A stretch of DNA of 64,000 nucleotides from Nocardia higoensis (GTDB lineage Bacteria; Actinomycetota; Actinomycetes; Mycobacteriales; Mycobacteriaceae), in contig NZ_JADLQN010000003.1 of NCBI RefSeq assembly GCF_015477835.1, positions 124,001 through 188,000 of the forward strand. The letters are read 5' to 3'. Each line of letters begins with the position of its first letter. Position 1 is the first letter of the stretch. Shown here piece after piece: positions 50,001-59,469 of this stretch. The notes below the pieces were generated by a model. That model had not been told where the DNA came from. It did not search any database and saw nothing but the letters and a program-made list of their open reading frames with translations. The position numbers were made by a program, and so were the translations under genes.

Positions 50001-51543
50001 ACCGATCGCCCGCGGCCGCGCCGATGTCGGCGACCTGCGCGGCTCCGCCTTCGCCGCCACCGACGGCGACCTGCACACGGCCTGGATCGCCCCCGAGGAT
50101 TCGGTGCGCACCGTCGCGGCCGGGAAGCCGACTCTCACCGTCGAGCTGCCCGAGCCCGCCCTGGTCACCGGCCTCGACCTCACCACCTCGCTCGGCAGCC
50201 TGCCCGCCGAGCCGACCGCGGTGACGGTGAACCTCGGCGACGGACCGCAGGTGCGCACGCTGGACACCGACCGCGAGCCAGGCACACCCGCCCGGGTGGA
50301 GCTGCACCCCACGGTCACCGACCGCTTCGAGATCAGCATCCACAGCTGGAAGACGGTGCTGGACCGGACCGAGCTCGGTTTCGCGCAGACCCAGCCGCCC
50401 GGCCTCGCCGAGATCGAAGTGCTCGGCCCGCGGTACCCGGCGCCCGCGGCGCCGGAGCGACTGCTCACCGTCGCGTGCGCGGACGGACCGACCGTGGCCC
50501 TGGCCGGTCGCACGGTGCGGACCACCCTCACCGCGACGGCTCGCGAATTGCTCTCCGGCGCACCGGTGACCGCGACGGTGTGCGCGGGACAGGCCGGTGC
50601 GGAGACCGAGCCCGGCGCGGGCGGATACGGTGCGGGCGAGGGCGACACCGGCGCCGATGGATCCGGTGGCGACGCATCCGGCGCGGGGGTGCCCGACGGC
50701 ACCGATGCCGAGGCGGGCGAGTCCGGTGACGACGGAACCGGCGCGGGCGCGAACGATGCACAGGGACCGGGTTCCGGCGACCCCGGAGTGTCGGATTCCG
50801 GTGCGTCCTCGCCCGAAGACGAAGCCTCGCAGGAGTTCACGGTGTTGCCGGGGCAGCCCGAGGTCGTCGTCTCCCCCACCGAGATGTTCAGCGTCGACCG
50901 GCTACAGCTCGCCCGCACCGATGTCGATCCGGGCCTTGTCGAGCTGGCGCGGGTCGAAATCGCCTCCGACGACAAGCTTCTCGTTCTCCCGCTCAGCACC
51001 AATATCGGCTGGCAGGCGCACACGGCGGACGGCGACGAGTTGAAGCCGGTGGTCGTCGACGGCTGGCAGCAGGCCTGGCTGCTTCCCGCCGACGCGGCCG
51101 GTCCGATCACGGTCTCCTTCCCCGTCGACCGCTGGTACCGCCTCGGCGTCTTCGGCGGCCTTCTTCTCCTTATTCCTTTGTCGGCGTTGGCGATTCCACG
51201 TCGAAGCCGCGCCGGGGAGCAGGTGGGTCCCGCCCCGCGACCGTGGTCGAACCGCGTTCTCGGCGCGATCGGCCTGCTCGCCGCGGCCACCGTCATCGCG
51301 GGCGCGGTCGGCGCCGCATTCACCGCCGCCGGTCTACTGGCGACGCGCCTGGCCCCGGCGCGCACCTCGGCGGTACTCGCCGGCGTCGCCGGAATCTTCA
51401 CGGCCGTCTCGGCCGCCGCTCTCTCCACCGGTCCGTGGCGCTCCGCGGAGGGCTACCTGGGCGGTTCGCTGTGGGTACAGCTGCCCGCGCTGATCGCGGT
51501 CGTCGCCGTCGGTCTCGCGGCGCTACCGCCGCGGCGCGGGTGA
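47038..51543 (+). CDS. aftD: Alpha-(1->3)-arabinofuranosyltransferase AftD (DUF3367)
   Basis: This is a 1501-residue GT-C type glycosyltransferase that adds branching arabinofuranose from decaprenyl-phosphoarabinose in arabinogalactan and lipoarabinomannan assembly. About 10 membrane helices lie in residues 40-470, with the acidic FLQAPGHTVADTKYDLAQNPLGFL loop near 60. Long periplasmic parts follow, with several F5/8-type/CBM-like domains (for example AAVDGDPSTAWISNG near 780 and AATDGDLHTAWIAP near 1005), and a final membrane bundle lies after 1370. A Gly/Asp-rich low-complexity segment at about 1185-1265 is unusual. The TTG start at 47038 overlaps DUF2613 and lacks a good ribosome-binding site, so a nearby start is possible. 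Confidence 0.93.
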   Translation: MSTAAADPLTSASPADSLGTPGADRGEAPASPESAPLGRRWFAGTVVAAFLLSFLQAPGHTVADTKYDLAQNPLGFLDRASHLWSSQAPMGQVQNQAYGYFFPHGSFFSLGDLLGLPAWVTQRIWWALLLLAGFWGIIRLCETLGIGSRGSRVVAAVAFTLSPRVLTTLGSISSETLPMVLAPWVLIAPAALGNAYRERRRGGAASPAGSALALALMGAVNAVATVAAFLPALLWWASYRPNRRWWRFTLAWVPLLLLATLWWAVPLLLLGKVSPPFLDYIESSGVTTQWASLAEVLRGTDSWTPFVSPERIAGAVLVTQPAAVLATGLIAAAGMAGLAMRSMPHRGRLSLILIVGLVGICAGFVGELSGPFAESVRLFLDSTGAPLRNVHKLEPLIRIPLVLGLAQLIARVPLPVSVPWRQSLAAFARPERDRLVAVTALVLTALALSTSLAWTAKLAPRGAYEAVPGYWHDTADWLAENAADTRALIVPGAPFGSQVWGLTRDEPLQALASTPWAVRDSVPLNPPGTIRAMDSVQRLIADGRPSAGLAATLADQGIGVLVLRNDLDPETSRSTRPMLAHQAIEGSPGLTKVAGFGGPIESSVLAEDLVVDGDLRPPYPAIEIYRVEAPRAPGIEDTTVRSGAGAPESFPGAYTVPLASVPVVQGGPEALERRNRGEGVAGPSLLAADAERAGLPVGPVTVTDTPMDREADFGRVDNHNSALRAPGDERRTHNLVPDYPVDGADLVQGAWSGATLTASSSAADATQLGGAAPGSSTAAAVDGDPSTAWISNGTEIAVGQWLRLDLDEPVSNGLLRLTTSGAAIGDPVKWVEARTENGSVSTRIPGPGKPVALSLPPGRTEWLIITALRTERGSAGGQFGISELALDDYTDRDNPRTVDIRHHTVLPPVPGDGQVLGWDLGQEFPGRSACFDGPDRVRCSKSMALAPEEPGAFARTLAVPEPMTLVPELTVRTRQGPALEALLTDPDRPIARGRADVGDLRGSAFAATDGDLHTAWIAPEDSVRTVAAGKPTLTVELPEPALVTGLDLTTSLGSLPAEPTAVTVNLGDGPQVRTLDTDREPGTPARVELHPTVTDRFEISIHSWKTVLDRTELGFAQTQPPGLAEIEVLGPRYPAPAAPERLLTVACADGPTVALAGRTVRTTLTATARELLSGAPVTATVCAGQAGAETEPGAGGYGAGEGDTGADGSGGDASGAGVPDGTDAEAGESGDDGTGAGANDAQGPGSGDPGVSDSGASSPEDEASQEFTVLPGQPEVVVSPTEMFSVDRLQLARTDVDPGLVELARVEIASDDKLLVLPLSTNIGWQAHTADGDELKPVVVDGWQQAWLLPADAAGPITVSFPVDRWYRLGVFGGLLLLIPLSALAIPRRSRAGEQVGPAPRPWSNRVLGAIGLLAAATVIAGAVGAAFTAAGLLATRLAPARTSAVLAGVAGIFTAVSAAALSTGPWRSAEGYLGGSLWVQLPALIAVVAVGLAALPPRRG

Positions 51544-52773
51544 GCTGATGTCCGCCGGGCGCTGCCCGGTCGAGTCGTCGCCGGGCGCTGCCTCGGCGCG
51601 GGGCGCGGCGGCACGGTCGGACGGCCGGTGGCGCCGGTCCATCCGCCGGGCGAGCAGACGCGCCGGCTCTTCGATCAGCGCGTAACTCGCGGCCGCGACC
51701 GGCAGGGTCAGGGCCACGGTGAGGATCAGCACCCAGACGAAATCGCCGGAGAAGGGCAGGATGCCGAAGACGGGGAACACGATCGACAGCACCGCGAGGT
51801 GCCACAGGAAGATGCCGTACGACCAGCGTCCGATCGTTGCCGCCAGGGGCGATTCCAGCCAGCGGTGCCGGGCCGAGCCGAGTACCAGAGGAGCGATCAG
51901 GCCGTAGCCGATCATCGCGCCGAGGGCCATCTTCACGACGTACTGCCACGGTTCGGCGCGGGTCAGGCCGGCGGGTCCGGCCAGATCGGTGGCCGCGAGC
52001 AGGAAGGCGACCACCGCCACGGTCCACATCAGGGCGCGATTGCCGCTGATCCGCCGCCAGCGCGCGCGCAGACCGCTCGATCGGGCGGGCTCGGGCTCCT
52101 CGACCAGTTCGGCCAGCAACATGCCACCGGCGAACCACGGCAGGTAGCCCGGCAGCCAGTTGTCGGCGTTGATGGCGTCGGGGGTGGGCACCGGCAGGAA
52201 ATTCCAGCCCAGGCACACCACGCCCAGCCCGGCCACCACCGGCGCCCGCCACCGCGCGGCCGATCCGCGCAGCCGGACGACCGCGAACGCGAGCAGCGGC
52301 AGCACCACGTAGAAGGCGACCTCGACCGCCAGACTCCACATCTGGGTCAGCCCGTCGGTCAGTGTCAAGGGGACATACACCTGCAGCAGCGCCAGATTCG
52401 ACAGCCACACCCGGACCCCCGCGGTGTGCGCGGCATTGGGCAACAGGATCAGCACCACGCAGACCACGGCCCAGTAGGCGGGCAGGATGCGCGCGGCCCG
52501 GTGCCGCAGGTAGTAGCCGACCGACGGCGCCGTGCCGTTGCCGCGTGCGGCCGCGGCGTGGGGGCGCCACAGCAGGAAGCCGGAGAGCACGAAGAACACC
52601 GCGACGGCCATGTCGAACCGGCCCCAGATGCGCCCGAGCACCGGCGTCGTGGCCGCTCCGGTCTGGAAGGCGACATGGGTGAGAACCACGCCGAGCGCGG
52701 CCAGACCGCGCATGCCTTCCAGCGCGGGAAGAAAGCGTCGGGGCGCGGCAGCGGTCGCGGGGGCGGTGTTCAT
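51523..52773 (-). CDS. Acyltransferase 3 family membrane protein
   Basis: This encodes 416 residues with about 10-11 membrane helices and the acyltransferase-3 motifs: ALEGMRGLAALGVVLTHVAF at the N-terminus (with the conserved His), FFVLSGFLLWRP, YYLRHRAARILPAYW, and MWSLAVEVAFYVVLPLL. Such proteins O-acylate glycans or lipids at the membrane. The 3' end overlaps the aftD stop by 21 bp in convergent orientation. Gene order resembles Rv0228 in M. tuberculosis, so a cell-envelope glycan is the likely acceptor. Confidence 0.9.
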   Translation of the reverse strand: MNTAPATAAAPRRFLPALEGMRGLAALGVVLTHVAFQTGAATTPVLGRIWGRFDMAVAVFFVLSGFLLWRPHAAAARGNGTAPSVGYYLRHRAARILPAYWAVVCVVLILLPNAAHTAGVRVWLSNLALLQVYVPLTLTDGLTQMWSLAVEVAFYVVLPLLAFAVVRLRGSAARWRAPVVAGLGVVCLGWNFLPVPTPDAINADNWLPGYLPWFAGGMLLAELVEEPEPARSSGLRARWRRISGNRALMWTVAVVAFLLAATDLAGPAGLTRAEPWQYVVKMALGAMIGYGLIAPLVLGSARHRWLESPLAATIGRWSYGIFLWHLAVLSIVFPVFGILPFSGDFVWVLILTVALTLPVAAASYALIEEPARLLARRMDRRHRPSDRAAAPRAEAAPGDDSTGQRPADISSPAPRR

Positions 52774-52981
52774 CGGACTCCAGTGTGGCTGTCTCGGACA
52801 ACAGAACGAGACCGGGGGGTTTGTGGTCTCCGCGCTAGACTCGAGCGATTTCCTGCCGGATTACGGCCACGGAACCGCATGGTACGCGATCGGGCTGTTA
52901 GTGTCGGGGCTCACGAGTGTCGTGCGCTTCGGTCGCGGCACCGGCTGGAATGACCTGAGTTCTATGACGAGGAGTGTTTGC

Positions 52982-54172
52982 ATGGCACTGAGTGCCGGTA
53001 CCAGAAGGACGGTGGCCTGCCTGCTCGTAGGTCTCGGCGCGTTGCTGATCGTCATGGCGCTGCTGATCCCGACCTACACCGTCGGAAAGCTGGCCAAGAC
53101 TCCCCTCGATCTGGAGATCACGACCATCGCGACCAGTCGGGAAGACGAGCCCAGCCGCGTGCTGGACTCGAAGTCGCTGACCGCTCCGCAGGGCTCGGCC
53201 AAGATCGACGAGAACGTGCCGCTGCTGTCGCAGCGCTTCGTGACCGTCGAGGAGCCGTCCGACGCCGACCAGATGACCGTCCAGGCGGGCCAGACGCTGC
53301 GTCGCACCGACCGTCAGGGCGACACCGGCCTGCTGACCGCGAGCGTCGACCGGGTCACCATCGACCGGAAGAGCGGCGAGCCGGTCGCCACCGAGCCCAA
53401 CGGCTCGATCTCGGTGTCGACCAACGAAAAGGGTGAGCCCATCACCGAGCCGGTGCAGCACGTGGGTCTGCAGTACCGCTTCCCGATCGGCACGGAGAAG
53501 AAGGACTACCCGTACTTCGATCTCAACGCTCGCGCGACCTACCCCGCGGTCTTCAAGGAAGAGACCGAGATCAACGGAACCACGGTCTACCACTTCCAGA
53601 ACACCGTCCCGGCCACCAGCATGTACGACGTGGTGAAGGCGCCGACCAACCGGCTGACCCTGCCCGCCGCCAAGTGGGGCCTCGAGGGTGGCGACACCCC
53701 GGTCACGCTGACCCGCTACTACAAGAACGTCCGCGACCTGTACGTCGAGCCGCAGACCGGCACCGTCATCAGCGGTGGCGAGTCGCTGCACATCTTCTAC
53801 GGCCGTAGTGCCGAGCAGGAAGATGTGACCGCGCTCCAGTCGCACCTGGTGTTCAACGAGGAGACCATCGAGTCGCAGCTGGCGATCGCCAAGGACAGCA
53901 TCGACACCCTCAACACCTTCGGCCGCATCGTGCCGATCGTGCTCGGCGTGCTGGGCGTGATCGCCCTGATCGCGGGCATCCTGCTCGGCATCCGCGGCGG
54001 GTCGGCTCCGGCCTCGGCTTCCGCGGGTGGCTTCGGCCCGCGCGGCGGGTCGGGCTTCTCGTCCCGTACGGCTCCCGCGGCTCCGGCCGCGCCGCCCGCT
54101 CAGGGCACGGTGCGCCGTGGTGCGGACGACGCGCCCACCGAGCAGATCAACGTCGACAAGAAGAACCTCTGA
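52982..54172 (+). CDS. DUF3068 / PorA-family membrane-anchored protein
   Basis: This 396-residue protein has a short cytoplasmic N-terminus, a membrane helix (about 11-30), a large extracytoplasmic beta-rich domain (about 31-315), a second helix (about 320-345) and a disordered cytoplasmic tail. Family signatures are LLIPTYTVGKLAKTPLDLEI and the central FPIGTEKKDYPYFD. DUF3068 proteins (annotated as porin PorA family) occur in mycolate-containing actinobacteria and correspond to Rv0227c by position. The ATG at 52982 follows GAGGAGTG at about 7 nt. A strong terminator follows. Confidence 0.9.
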   Translation: MALSAGTRRTVACLLVGLGALLIVMALLIPTYTVGKLAKTPLDLEITTIATSREDEPSRVLDSKSLTAPQGSAKIDENVPLLSQRFVTVEEPSDADQMTVQAGQTLRRTDRQGDTGLLTASVDRVTIDRKSGEPVATEPNGSISVSTNEKGEPITEPVQHVGLQYRFPIGTEKKDYPYFDLNARATYPAVFKEETEINGTTVYHFQNTVPATSMYDVVKAPTNRLTLPAAKWGLEGGDTPVTLTRYYKNVRDLYVEPQTGTVISGGESLHIFYGRSAEQEDVTALQSHLVFNEETIESQLAIAKDSIDTLNTFGRIVPIVLGVLGVIALIAGILLGIRGGSAPASASAGGFGPRGGSGFSSRTAPAAPAAPPAQGTVRRGADDAPTEQINVDKKNL

Positions 54173-54187
54173 TCGTTCGCCGATCGC

Positions 54188-54227
54188 GACAGCGGCCCCC
54201 CGGTCTCCCGGCCGGGGGGCCGCTGTC
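54188..54227 (+). terminator. Strong terminator after the DUF3068 gene
   Basis: A 16-bp stem (GACAGCGGCCCCCCGG / CCGGGGGGCCGCTGTC) with an 8-nt loop begins 15 bp after the stop. The remaining 54228-54495 holds no credible gene. Confidence 0.85.
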
Positions 54228-54495
54228 GTCCGCGGGGAAGTCATCGATCGTGACCGCGCGTGTCGGCCGTCGACGCCCACCGGACGCGCTCGCCCGGCAC
54301 ATCACTCTCCCGTCGAACCGTGCCGGGACGAGCTGACCGGCGACCACCGCACCGGCCGACACCAGCGTGACCACCGATATGCCGGGTGACGCACGGCCCC
54401 GGTGACCGCCTTGCCGGTGACGCGAGTACCCGCCGACCCATGTGTCGGTGAGGGGAGCGCGAAAGCCGGGACGGGACTTGACCCCCGTGCCCTGG

Positions 54496-55869
54496 TCAGC
54501 GGGCTGACAGTGGCCGTTCGGCGGGCTTGCCCGCATCGGCGCGCAGGGCGATCACGACGACCAGGAGCGTCGTGGTGGCGGCGACGGCGACGGCCGTACC
54601 GATCAACGCGGGAGTGGTGCGGGCGAACAGGACCATGAGCGTCACCTCGACCGCGAGGCCGATCCAGGTCAACGCGGCGGGGGTGGTGCGGTCGACGGCG
54701 ATCGCCGACAGCACCGCGCCCTGCAGGACCGCCAGGATCGCGCCGTGCAGGGCGAACAGCCACAACAGACCCTGGACGGGCGCGTAGTCCTGCCCGGCGA
54801 ACAGGGGCGCGAGCGGCGCGGCCAGCGCGGCACCGAGGACGGCGACGACGCCGAGAACCGAGAGCACCGCGAGCGCGTCGCGAATCGCGCGTGCCGAATG
54901 CGCAGGCTGCGCCATCCGCGGATACAGCACCACGCCCACGGCGGCGGGCAACCAGAAGGCGATCTTCGCGGCGATCGCGCCGAGCGCGTAGCGTCCCGCC
55001 TCAGCCTCGTCGAGCACCATCCGCACGACGATCAGATCGGCCGAAGACATCGCCATCAGTGCCGCCTGCACCTGTGCGGCCCGCAGGACCGGAAACACGC
55101 CCACCGCGGGCGGCCGCCCCGATGCCGATGCGGAGGGCGCCGAGACGCCCGGCGCCGCGCCGGGCGATGCGCTCGGTTCCGCGGTCCGCGCTCGCGATGC
55201 CTGCCCGGATTCGGCCGGGGAGACCGGATCGGCGGGCACAGGCGCCGGATCGAGGGGCTGCGCGACAGCCGATGAGGGCACCACAGCAGGCGGCGGCGTG
55301 CCCGCGAGCGCGCGGGCCAGCGCGGCGGCAGTGGCCAAGCCGAACGCCGTCCCCCACAATGCGGGACCGGCGCCGGCGGCCAGCGCCAGCAGCGCCAGAG
55401 CGGGCACGACCCGCGCGATGCCCGCCGCGCCGAGCACCACGGCCAGCAACCGGAAATGCCGCTCGCCCTGCAGAATTCCCTGCTCACCGGTGAGCAGCAC
55501 CTGGGCGGGGGCGGCGGCCAGCGCGCCCGCGCAGGCCAGGACGCCGACATCGAGGGCCACCGTCACCACCGGGATCAGCGCCAGTGCGACCACCGCGACG
55601 ATGGCCGCGCACCGCCACTGCAACACGCGCAATGCCGCCACCGGGGCGCCGCGCACGAATTCGCGCGCCACCACGTTCTGCAACGCCAGCGCGGGCACCG
55701 CGCACAGCAACTGCACCGCGAGCAGACTGGCGAACTCGCTGTACCCGTTGACGCCGAGCCAGCGCCCGGCCAGCAGTTGCAGCAGGTACCCCGCCACATT
55801 GGCGGTCATCGCGCCCGCCGTCACCAGAGTCATGTCCGCCACGAGCGGGGGACGGCGGGTGACGGACAT
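54496..55869 (-). CDS. Polysaccharide biosynthesis flippase-like membrane protein (Wzx/MATE fold)
   Basis: This encodes 457 residues with about 12 membrane helices in two bundles (about 12-200 and 260-445) joined by a Pro/Ala/Ser-rich linker (about 210-260). The start MTLVTAGAMTANVAGYLLQLLAGRWLG and the following YSEFASLLAVQLL resemble the MOP-superfamily flippases that move lipid-linked glycans across the membrane. ATG 55869 is chosen although its ribosome-binding site is weak. Set among envelope glycosylation genes, it may export a lipid-linked precursor. Confidence 0.82.
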   Translation of the reverse strand: MSVTRRPPLVADMTLVTAGAMTANVAGYLLQLLAGRWLGVNGYSEFASLLAVQLLCAVPALALQNVVAREFVRGAPVAALRVLQWRCAAIVAVVALALIPVVTVALDVGVLACAGALAAAPAQVLLTGEQGILQGERHFRLLAVVLGAAGIARVVPALALLALAAGAGPALWGTAFGLATAAALARALAGTPPPAVVPSSAVAQPLDPAPVPADPVSPAESGQASRARTAEPSASPGAAPGVSAPSASASGRPPAVGVFPVLRAAQVQAALMAMSSADLIVVRMVLDEAEAGRYALGAIAAKIAFWLPAAVGVVLYPRMAQPAHSARAIRDALAVLSVLGVVAVLGAALAAPLAPLFAGQDYAPVQGLLWLFALHGAILAVLQGAVLSAIAVDRTTPAALTWIGLAVEVTLMVLFARTTPALIGTAVAVAATTTLLVVVIALRADAGKPAERPLSAR

Positions 55870-56137
55870 GGGCCAATCGTCGCACCCCGGGGCCCGGGGC
55901 TCGCCAGTCGACCCTCGCCATACGCCTGGCTCGTCCCCCCGCCGCCGACCTGCCACCAGGGTCGGAACGTCCGCGCCGGACCTCGCAGCGCCCGCTCCAC
56001 ACGCGCCGCCGACGGCCGTGCCCGTGCCCGCCCCACGTCGTGATCGAGCTGATCGACGCCGCCGCGACGCTGAGTATCCCGCGCCGCGGGGCCGAGGCAC
56101 CGTCCCGTCGTGTTCGACAGGTCCGTAGGGTGGCCGC

Positions 56138-58042
56138 GTGGATCAGGGCACGAGGCGGCGCGAACGCGGGCAGCGGTGCGCGGTGGCGGGCTACAGCGCG
56201 GCGCTCACCCTGCTGATCGCCGGACCGCTGCTCGGCCCCGGATATCTGCTGCTGCGCGACGCGGTCAGCACGCCGCGCTCCTACCTCACCGATTCCGCGC
56301 TCGGCCTCGGTGATGCCGCACCGCGCGCCGTCCCGCAGGACGCGCTGCTCGCGACCGTCTCGGCGATCGTCGACGGCGGCCTGGTGGTGAAAGCGATCCT
56401 GCTGCTCGCCCTCTGGTCGGCCGGTTACGGCGCGGCCCTCCTGGTCCGCACCCTGCTCGCGCGCACGACGCTCACCGGTGGCACGGCGGCGGTTCCGCTC
56501 GCCGCGCAATTGGTCGCGGTCACGGTCGCCCTGTGGAACCCCTACGTCGCAGAGCGCCTTCTGCAAGGACATTGGAGTCTGCTCACCGGCTACGCCGCTC
56601 TGCCCTGGACGGCCTCGGCCGCCTACCGCATCCGTGACGCCGCCCGGCGACGACACGACCTCGGCGCGTCGTGCCCGCCGGACCGGACGGCGTCCGTGCC
56701 CCCGAGCCGGGCACGGACGAGCCGGGCGGCGAACCTCGGGCGGTGGGCTGCTCTCGCGGCCTGCCTGGCCGCGGCGGGACTGACCCCCACGGGCGCGCTG
56801 CTGGCGGGAACGACCGCGGTCGTGACCATCGGCCTGCGCCGGGCACCCGCGGCTGTGGCCCTCGCGGCGGTCGCCTCCGCGCCGTGGCTGATGGCCACGG
56901 CGTTGTCCGGCGCGGGCGCGGAGCCCTCGGACCCGGCGGGGGCGAGCGCGTTCGCCGCGCGCGCCGAACCCGGCCTGGGCACTCTCGGCAGCCTCGCGGG
57001 CCTGGGCGGAATCTGGAACGCCGACGCGGTCCCGGATTCGCGGACCACCGTGCTCGCCGTCATCGGTACCCTCGCCCTGCTCACCGTCGTCGCGACGGGA
57101 GTGCGCGCCGTCGTCTCGGCGGGCGGGAGCCCGGCCACGGCCGGTGCCGACCCAGCCCTGGCGGTCCGGCGCTCCCTGCTGTGGCTGGCGATCGCGGCGA
57201 CAGTGGTGCCCGCGCTGGCGGCGACCGGGTGGGGTCTGGCGGTGATGGGGTGGCTGATCGCCGACGTACCGGGGGCGGGGCTGCTGCGCGACACCCAGAA
57301 GTACGTCGCGCTGGCGGTACCTGGCTACGCCCTGTGCGCGGCGGCGGGATGTCTCGCGCTCAGCGCGGCATGGCAACGGCGGGCGGCGGTGGGGCCCGCG
57401 CTGGTGGGCGCCGCGTTCATCGCCGTGCTGGTCGTTCCGCTGCTGGATCTGGCCTGGGGAGCGGGCGGGCGGATTCGGCCCGTGCGGTACCCGCCGGGGT
57501 GGGAGCGGGTTGCCGCCGAGGTGCACGGCGCGGCCGATGTCGCGGTGTTGCCCGGCGGGATGTTCCGCAAGTTTCCCTACAGCGGCGGCGCGCCGGTGCT
57601 CGATCCCGCGCCGCGGATGTTGCCCGCCGATGTGCTGCAGACCGGTGAGCTGCCGGTCCGTGGTCGCACGGTGGCGGGCGAGGGCATGCGGGCGGGCGAG
57701 GTCGAGCGGCTGCTGCTGGGTGGGGGTGCGCCCGGCGAACTGGCCGCGCGCGGGGTCGGCTGGGTGCTGGTGGAACGGACGACCCCCGGTCCGCTCGGGG
57801 ATTCGGCGGTCACGCTGGCCGGGCTGGAACAGGTCTACGCCGATACGGATCTGGCGCTGTACCGAGTGCCCGATCCGGTGGACGGCAGCGAGCGCGCCGA
57901 GTCCGTGGCCGCGGAGGAACACGCCGCGTCGGCGGCGCGGCGCCGGTGGGCCGGACTGGCGCACGGCGCGTGGGCGGTCGTGCTGGTGGGCGGAGCGCTG
58001 ACAGCCGTGGTGACCCGGCTGCGGATCCGTCAATCCCCCTGA
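56138..58042 (+). CDS. Large multi-spanning membrane protein (Rv0226c-like)
   Basis: This encodes 634 residues starting at GTG 56138. About 12 membrane helices lie between residues 15 and 430, an extracytoplasmic domain of about 150 residues follows, and a last helix lies near the C-terminus. The motif LWNPYVAERLLQGHWSLLTGYAALPW (about 130-155) is typical of GT-C-like membrane proteins, so a role in glycosyl transfer at the membrane is plausible but unproven. By gene order it corresponds to Rv0226c. Its 3' end overlaps the convergent glycosyltransferase gene by 13 bp. Confidence 0.82.
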   Translation: MDQGTRRRERGQRCAVAGYSAALTLLIAGPLLGPGYLLLRDAVSTPRSYLTDSALGLGDAAPRAVPQDALLATVSAIVDGGLVVKAILLLALWSAGYGAALLVRTLLARTTLTGGTAAVPLAAQLVAVTVALWNPYVAERLLQGHWSLLTGYAALPWTASAAYRIRDAARRRHDLGASCPPDRTASVPPSRARTSRAANLGRWAALAACLAAAGLTPTGALLAGTTAVVTIGLRRAPAAVALAAVASAPWLMATALSGAGAEPSDPAGASAFAARAEPGLGTLGSLAGLGGIWNADAVPDSRTTVLAVIGTLALLTVVATGVRAVVSAGGSPATAGADPALAVRRSLLWLAIAATVVPALAATGWGLAVMGWLIADVPGAGLLRDTQKYVALAVPGYALCAAAGCLALSAAWQRRAAVGPALVGAAFIAVLVVPLLDLAWGAGGRIRPVRYPPGWERVAAEVHGAADVAVLPGGMFRKFPYSGGAPVLDPAPRMLPADVLQTGELPVRGRTVAGEGMRAGEVERLLLGGGAPGELAARGVGWVLVERTTPGPLGDSAVTLAGLEQVYADTDLALYRVPDPVDGSERAESVAAEEHAASAARRRWAGLAHGAWAVVLVGGALTAVVTRLRIRQSP

Positions 58043-59205
58043 TCGGGTCCGGTGACCAAACCGGAGACACGCTCACCCCTGGCGACTGCCGCCAGGACTT
58101 CGTAGGCCCCGGCGCCGGTCTGCTCCCAGGAGAACTCCCGCGCGCGAGCCCGTGCCTTCTCACCCATGACACCGCGGGTCGGGGCGTCGGTGAGCAGTTC
58201 GCCGACAGCATCGGTCAGCTGGGCGACGTCGTCGACGAGCATGCCGGTCACACCGTCGACGATGGAGTCGGTCAGACCCCGTGAGCTGCGATAGCCGACG
58301 GTCGGCACGCCGTGCTGGGCGGCCTCGATGACGGCCAGGCCCCAGCCTTCCTTGCGCGAGGGCATCATGTGCACCCAGGCGCTCGCCAGCAGCTCGTGCT
58401 TGCGGGTCTCGTCCACGTGACCGTGGAAGGAGACGATGTCGTCGATGCCGAGTTCGTGCGCGGTGACCCGCAGGTTCTCCTCCCACCATCCGCCACCGAC
58501 CACGTCCAGGCGCAGACCGGCGATCCGGTCCCGCAGCCGCGCGACCGTGATCAGCGCGTCCTCGATCTGCTTGTGCGGCACCAGCCGGGACAACACCACC
58601 GCGCGCGGCTCGGGCGAGCGGGTCTGCCCCGAACCGGTGGGCGCGCCCGCGGGGACCGGCTCGGCGCCGTTGCGCACCACCGCGATGCGTTCGCGCTCGA
58701 CGCCCAGAACCGCCAGCTCCTCGGCCGAGGGCAGCGAGACGGTCAGGTACTGGTTGTCGCGGTGTACGCGCGGGGACAGCCGCGATTCGATCCACCAGCC
58801 GATCCGGCCGACCAGCGCGCCGGCGACCGGCCACTGTTCGCGATGACCGTGGTGCACGAGCACGACCGAGGGGGCGCCCGCCGCGAAGGTGGCGAAGAAC
58901 GGAATGCCGTTCTGGGTGTCGACGACCGCGTCGGGACGCAGGCCGCGCAGCGGCCCGAGACCGATCCGGCCGAGCAGGATGGCGGCCAGGGCCCGGGGGT
59001 AGACGGTGTAGCGGCCACCGCCGCGGCTGATCTCGATGCCGTCGATCCGCTCGCGCGCGGGCGCGCCGGGGTATCGGGCGGTACGCAAGGTGACCTTGAC
59101 ACCGCGGGCGGCCAGCTGGGCGCCGACCTGTTCCAGATAGCGTTCGCTGCCGCCGCCCTGCGGATGCCCGGAGTCGCGCCAGCAGAGCAGGAGGACTTCG
59201 CGCAC
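58030..59205 (-). CDS. GT4-family glycosyltransferase (Rv0225-like)
   Basis: This encodes 391 residues with a GT-B fold: REVLLLCWRDSGHPQGGGSERYLEQVGAQL at the N-terminus, VVLSRLVPHKQIEDAL opening the second Rossmann half, and the nucleotide-sugar motif PSRKEGWGLAVIEAAQHGVPTVGY near residue 290. It transfers a sugar from an NDP-sugar to a lipid or glycan acceptor. GTG 59205 (GAGAG upstream) is preferred; ATG 59250 would add 15 residues. Position equals Rv0225 in M. tuberculosis. Confidence 0.9.
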   Translation of the reverse strand: MREVLLLCWRDSGHPQGGGSERYLEQVGAQLAARGVKVTLRTARYPGAPARERIDGIEISRGGGRYTVYPRALAAILLGRIGLGPLRGLRPDAVVDTQNGIPFFATFAAGAPSVVLVHHGHREQWPVAGALVGRIGWWIESRLSPRVHRDNQYLTVSLPSAEELAVLGVERERIAVVRNGAEPVPAGAPTGSGQTRSPEPRAVVLSRLVPHKQIEDALITVARLRDRIAGLRLDVVGGGWWEENLRVTAHELGIDDIVSFHGHVDETRKHELLASAWVHMMPSRKEGWGLAVIEAAQHGVPTVGYRSSRGLTDSIVDGVTGMLVDDVAQLTDAVGELLTDAPTRGVMGEKARARAREFSWEQTGAGAYEVLAAVARGERVSGLVTGPDQGD

Positions 59206-59469
59206 GGTGGAGCTTCTCTCAGGATTCGGGCCCAGTGGGCACTCGGACATCGGGCTACACCCTAACCCGATACCGGTGGATATCGGCGCAGACCCGGATC
59301 ACTTCGGAAGTCGCGATGCGCTGACCGGCGCGGAGCTGAATCCATCGACCGATTTTCTCTGAAACACTTACATTTCACAGCGTGGCTCGATAGCCTCCGA
59401 ACACCCCCCGATTTCTGGGGGCGGCCGGTCGAGAAGTGGGCCGGTCCGCATGTGAACGAGGAGAAGTCA

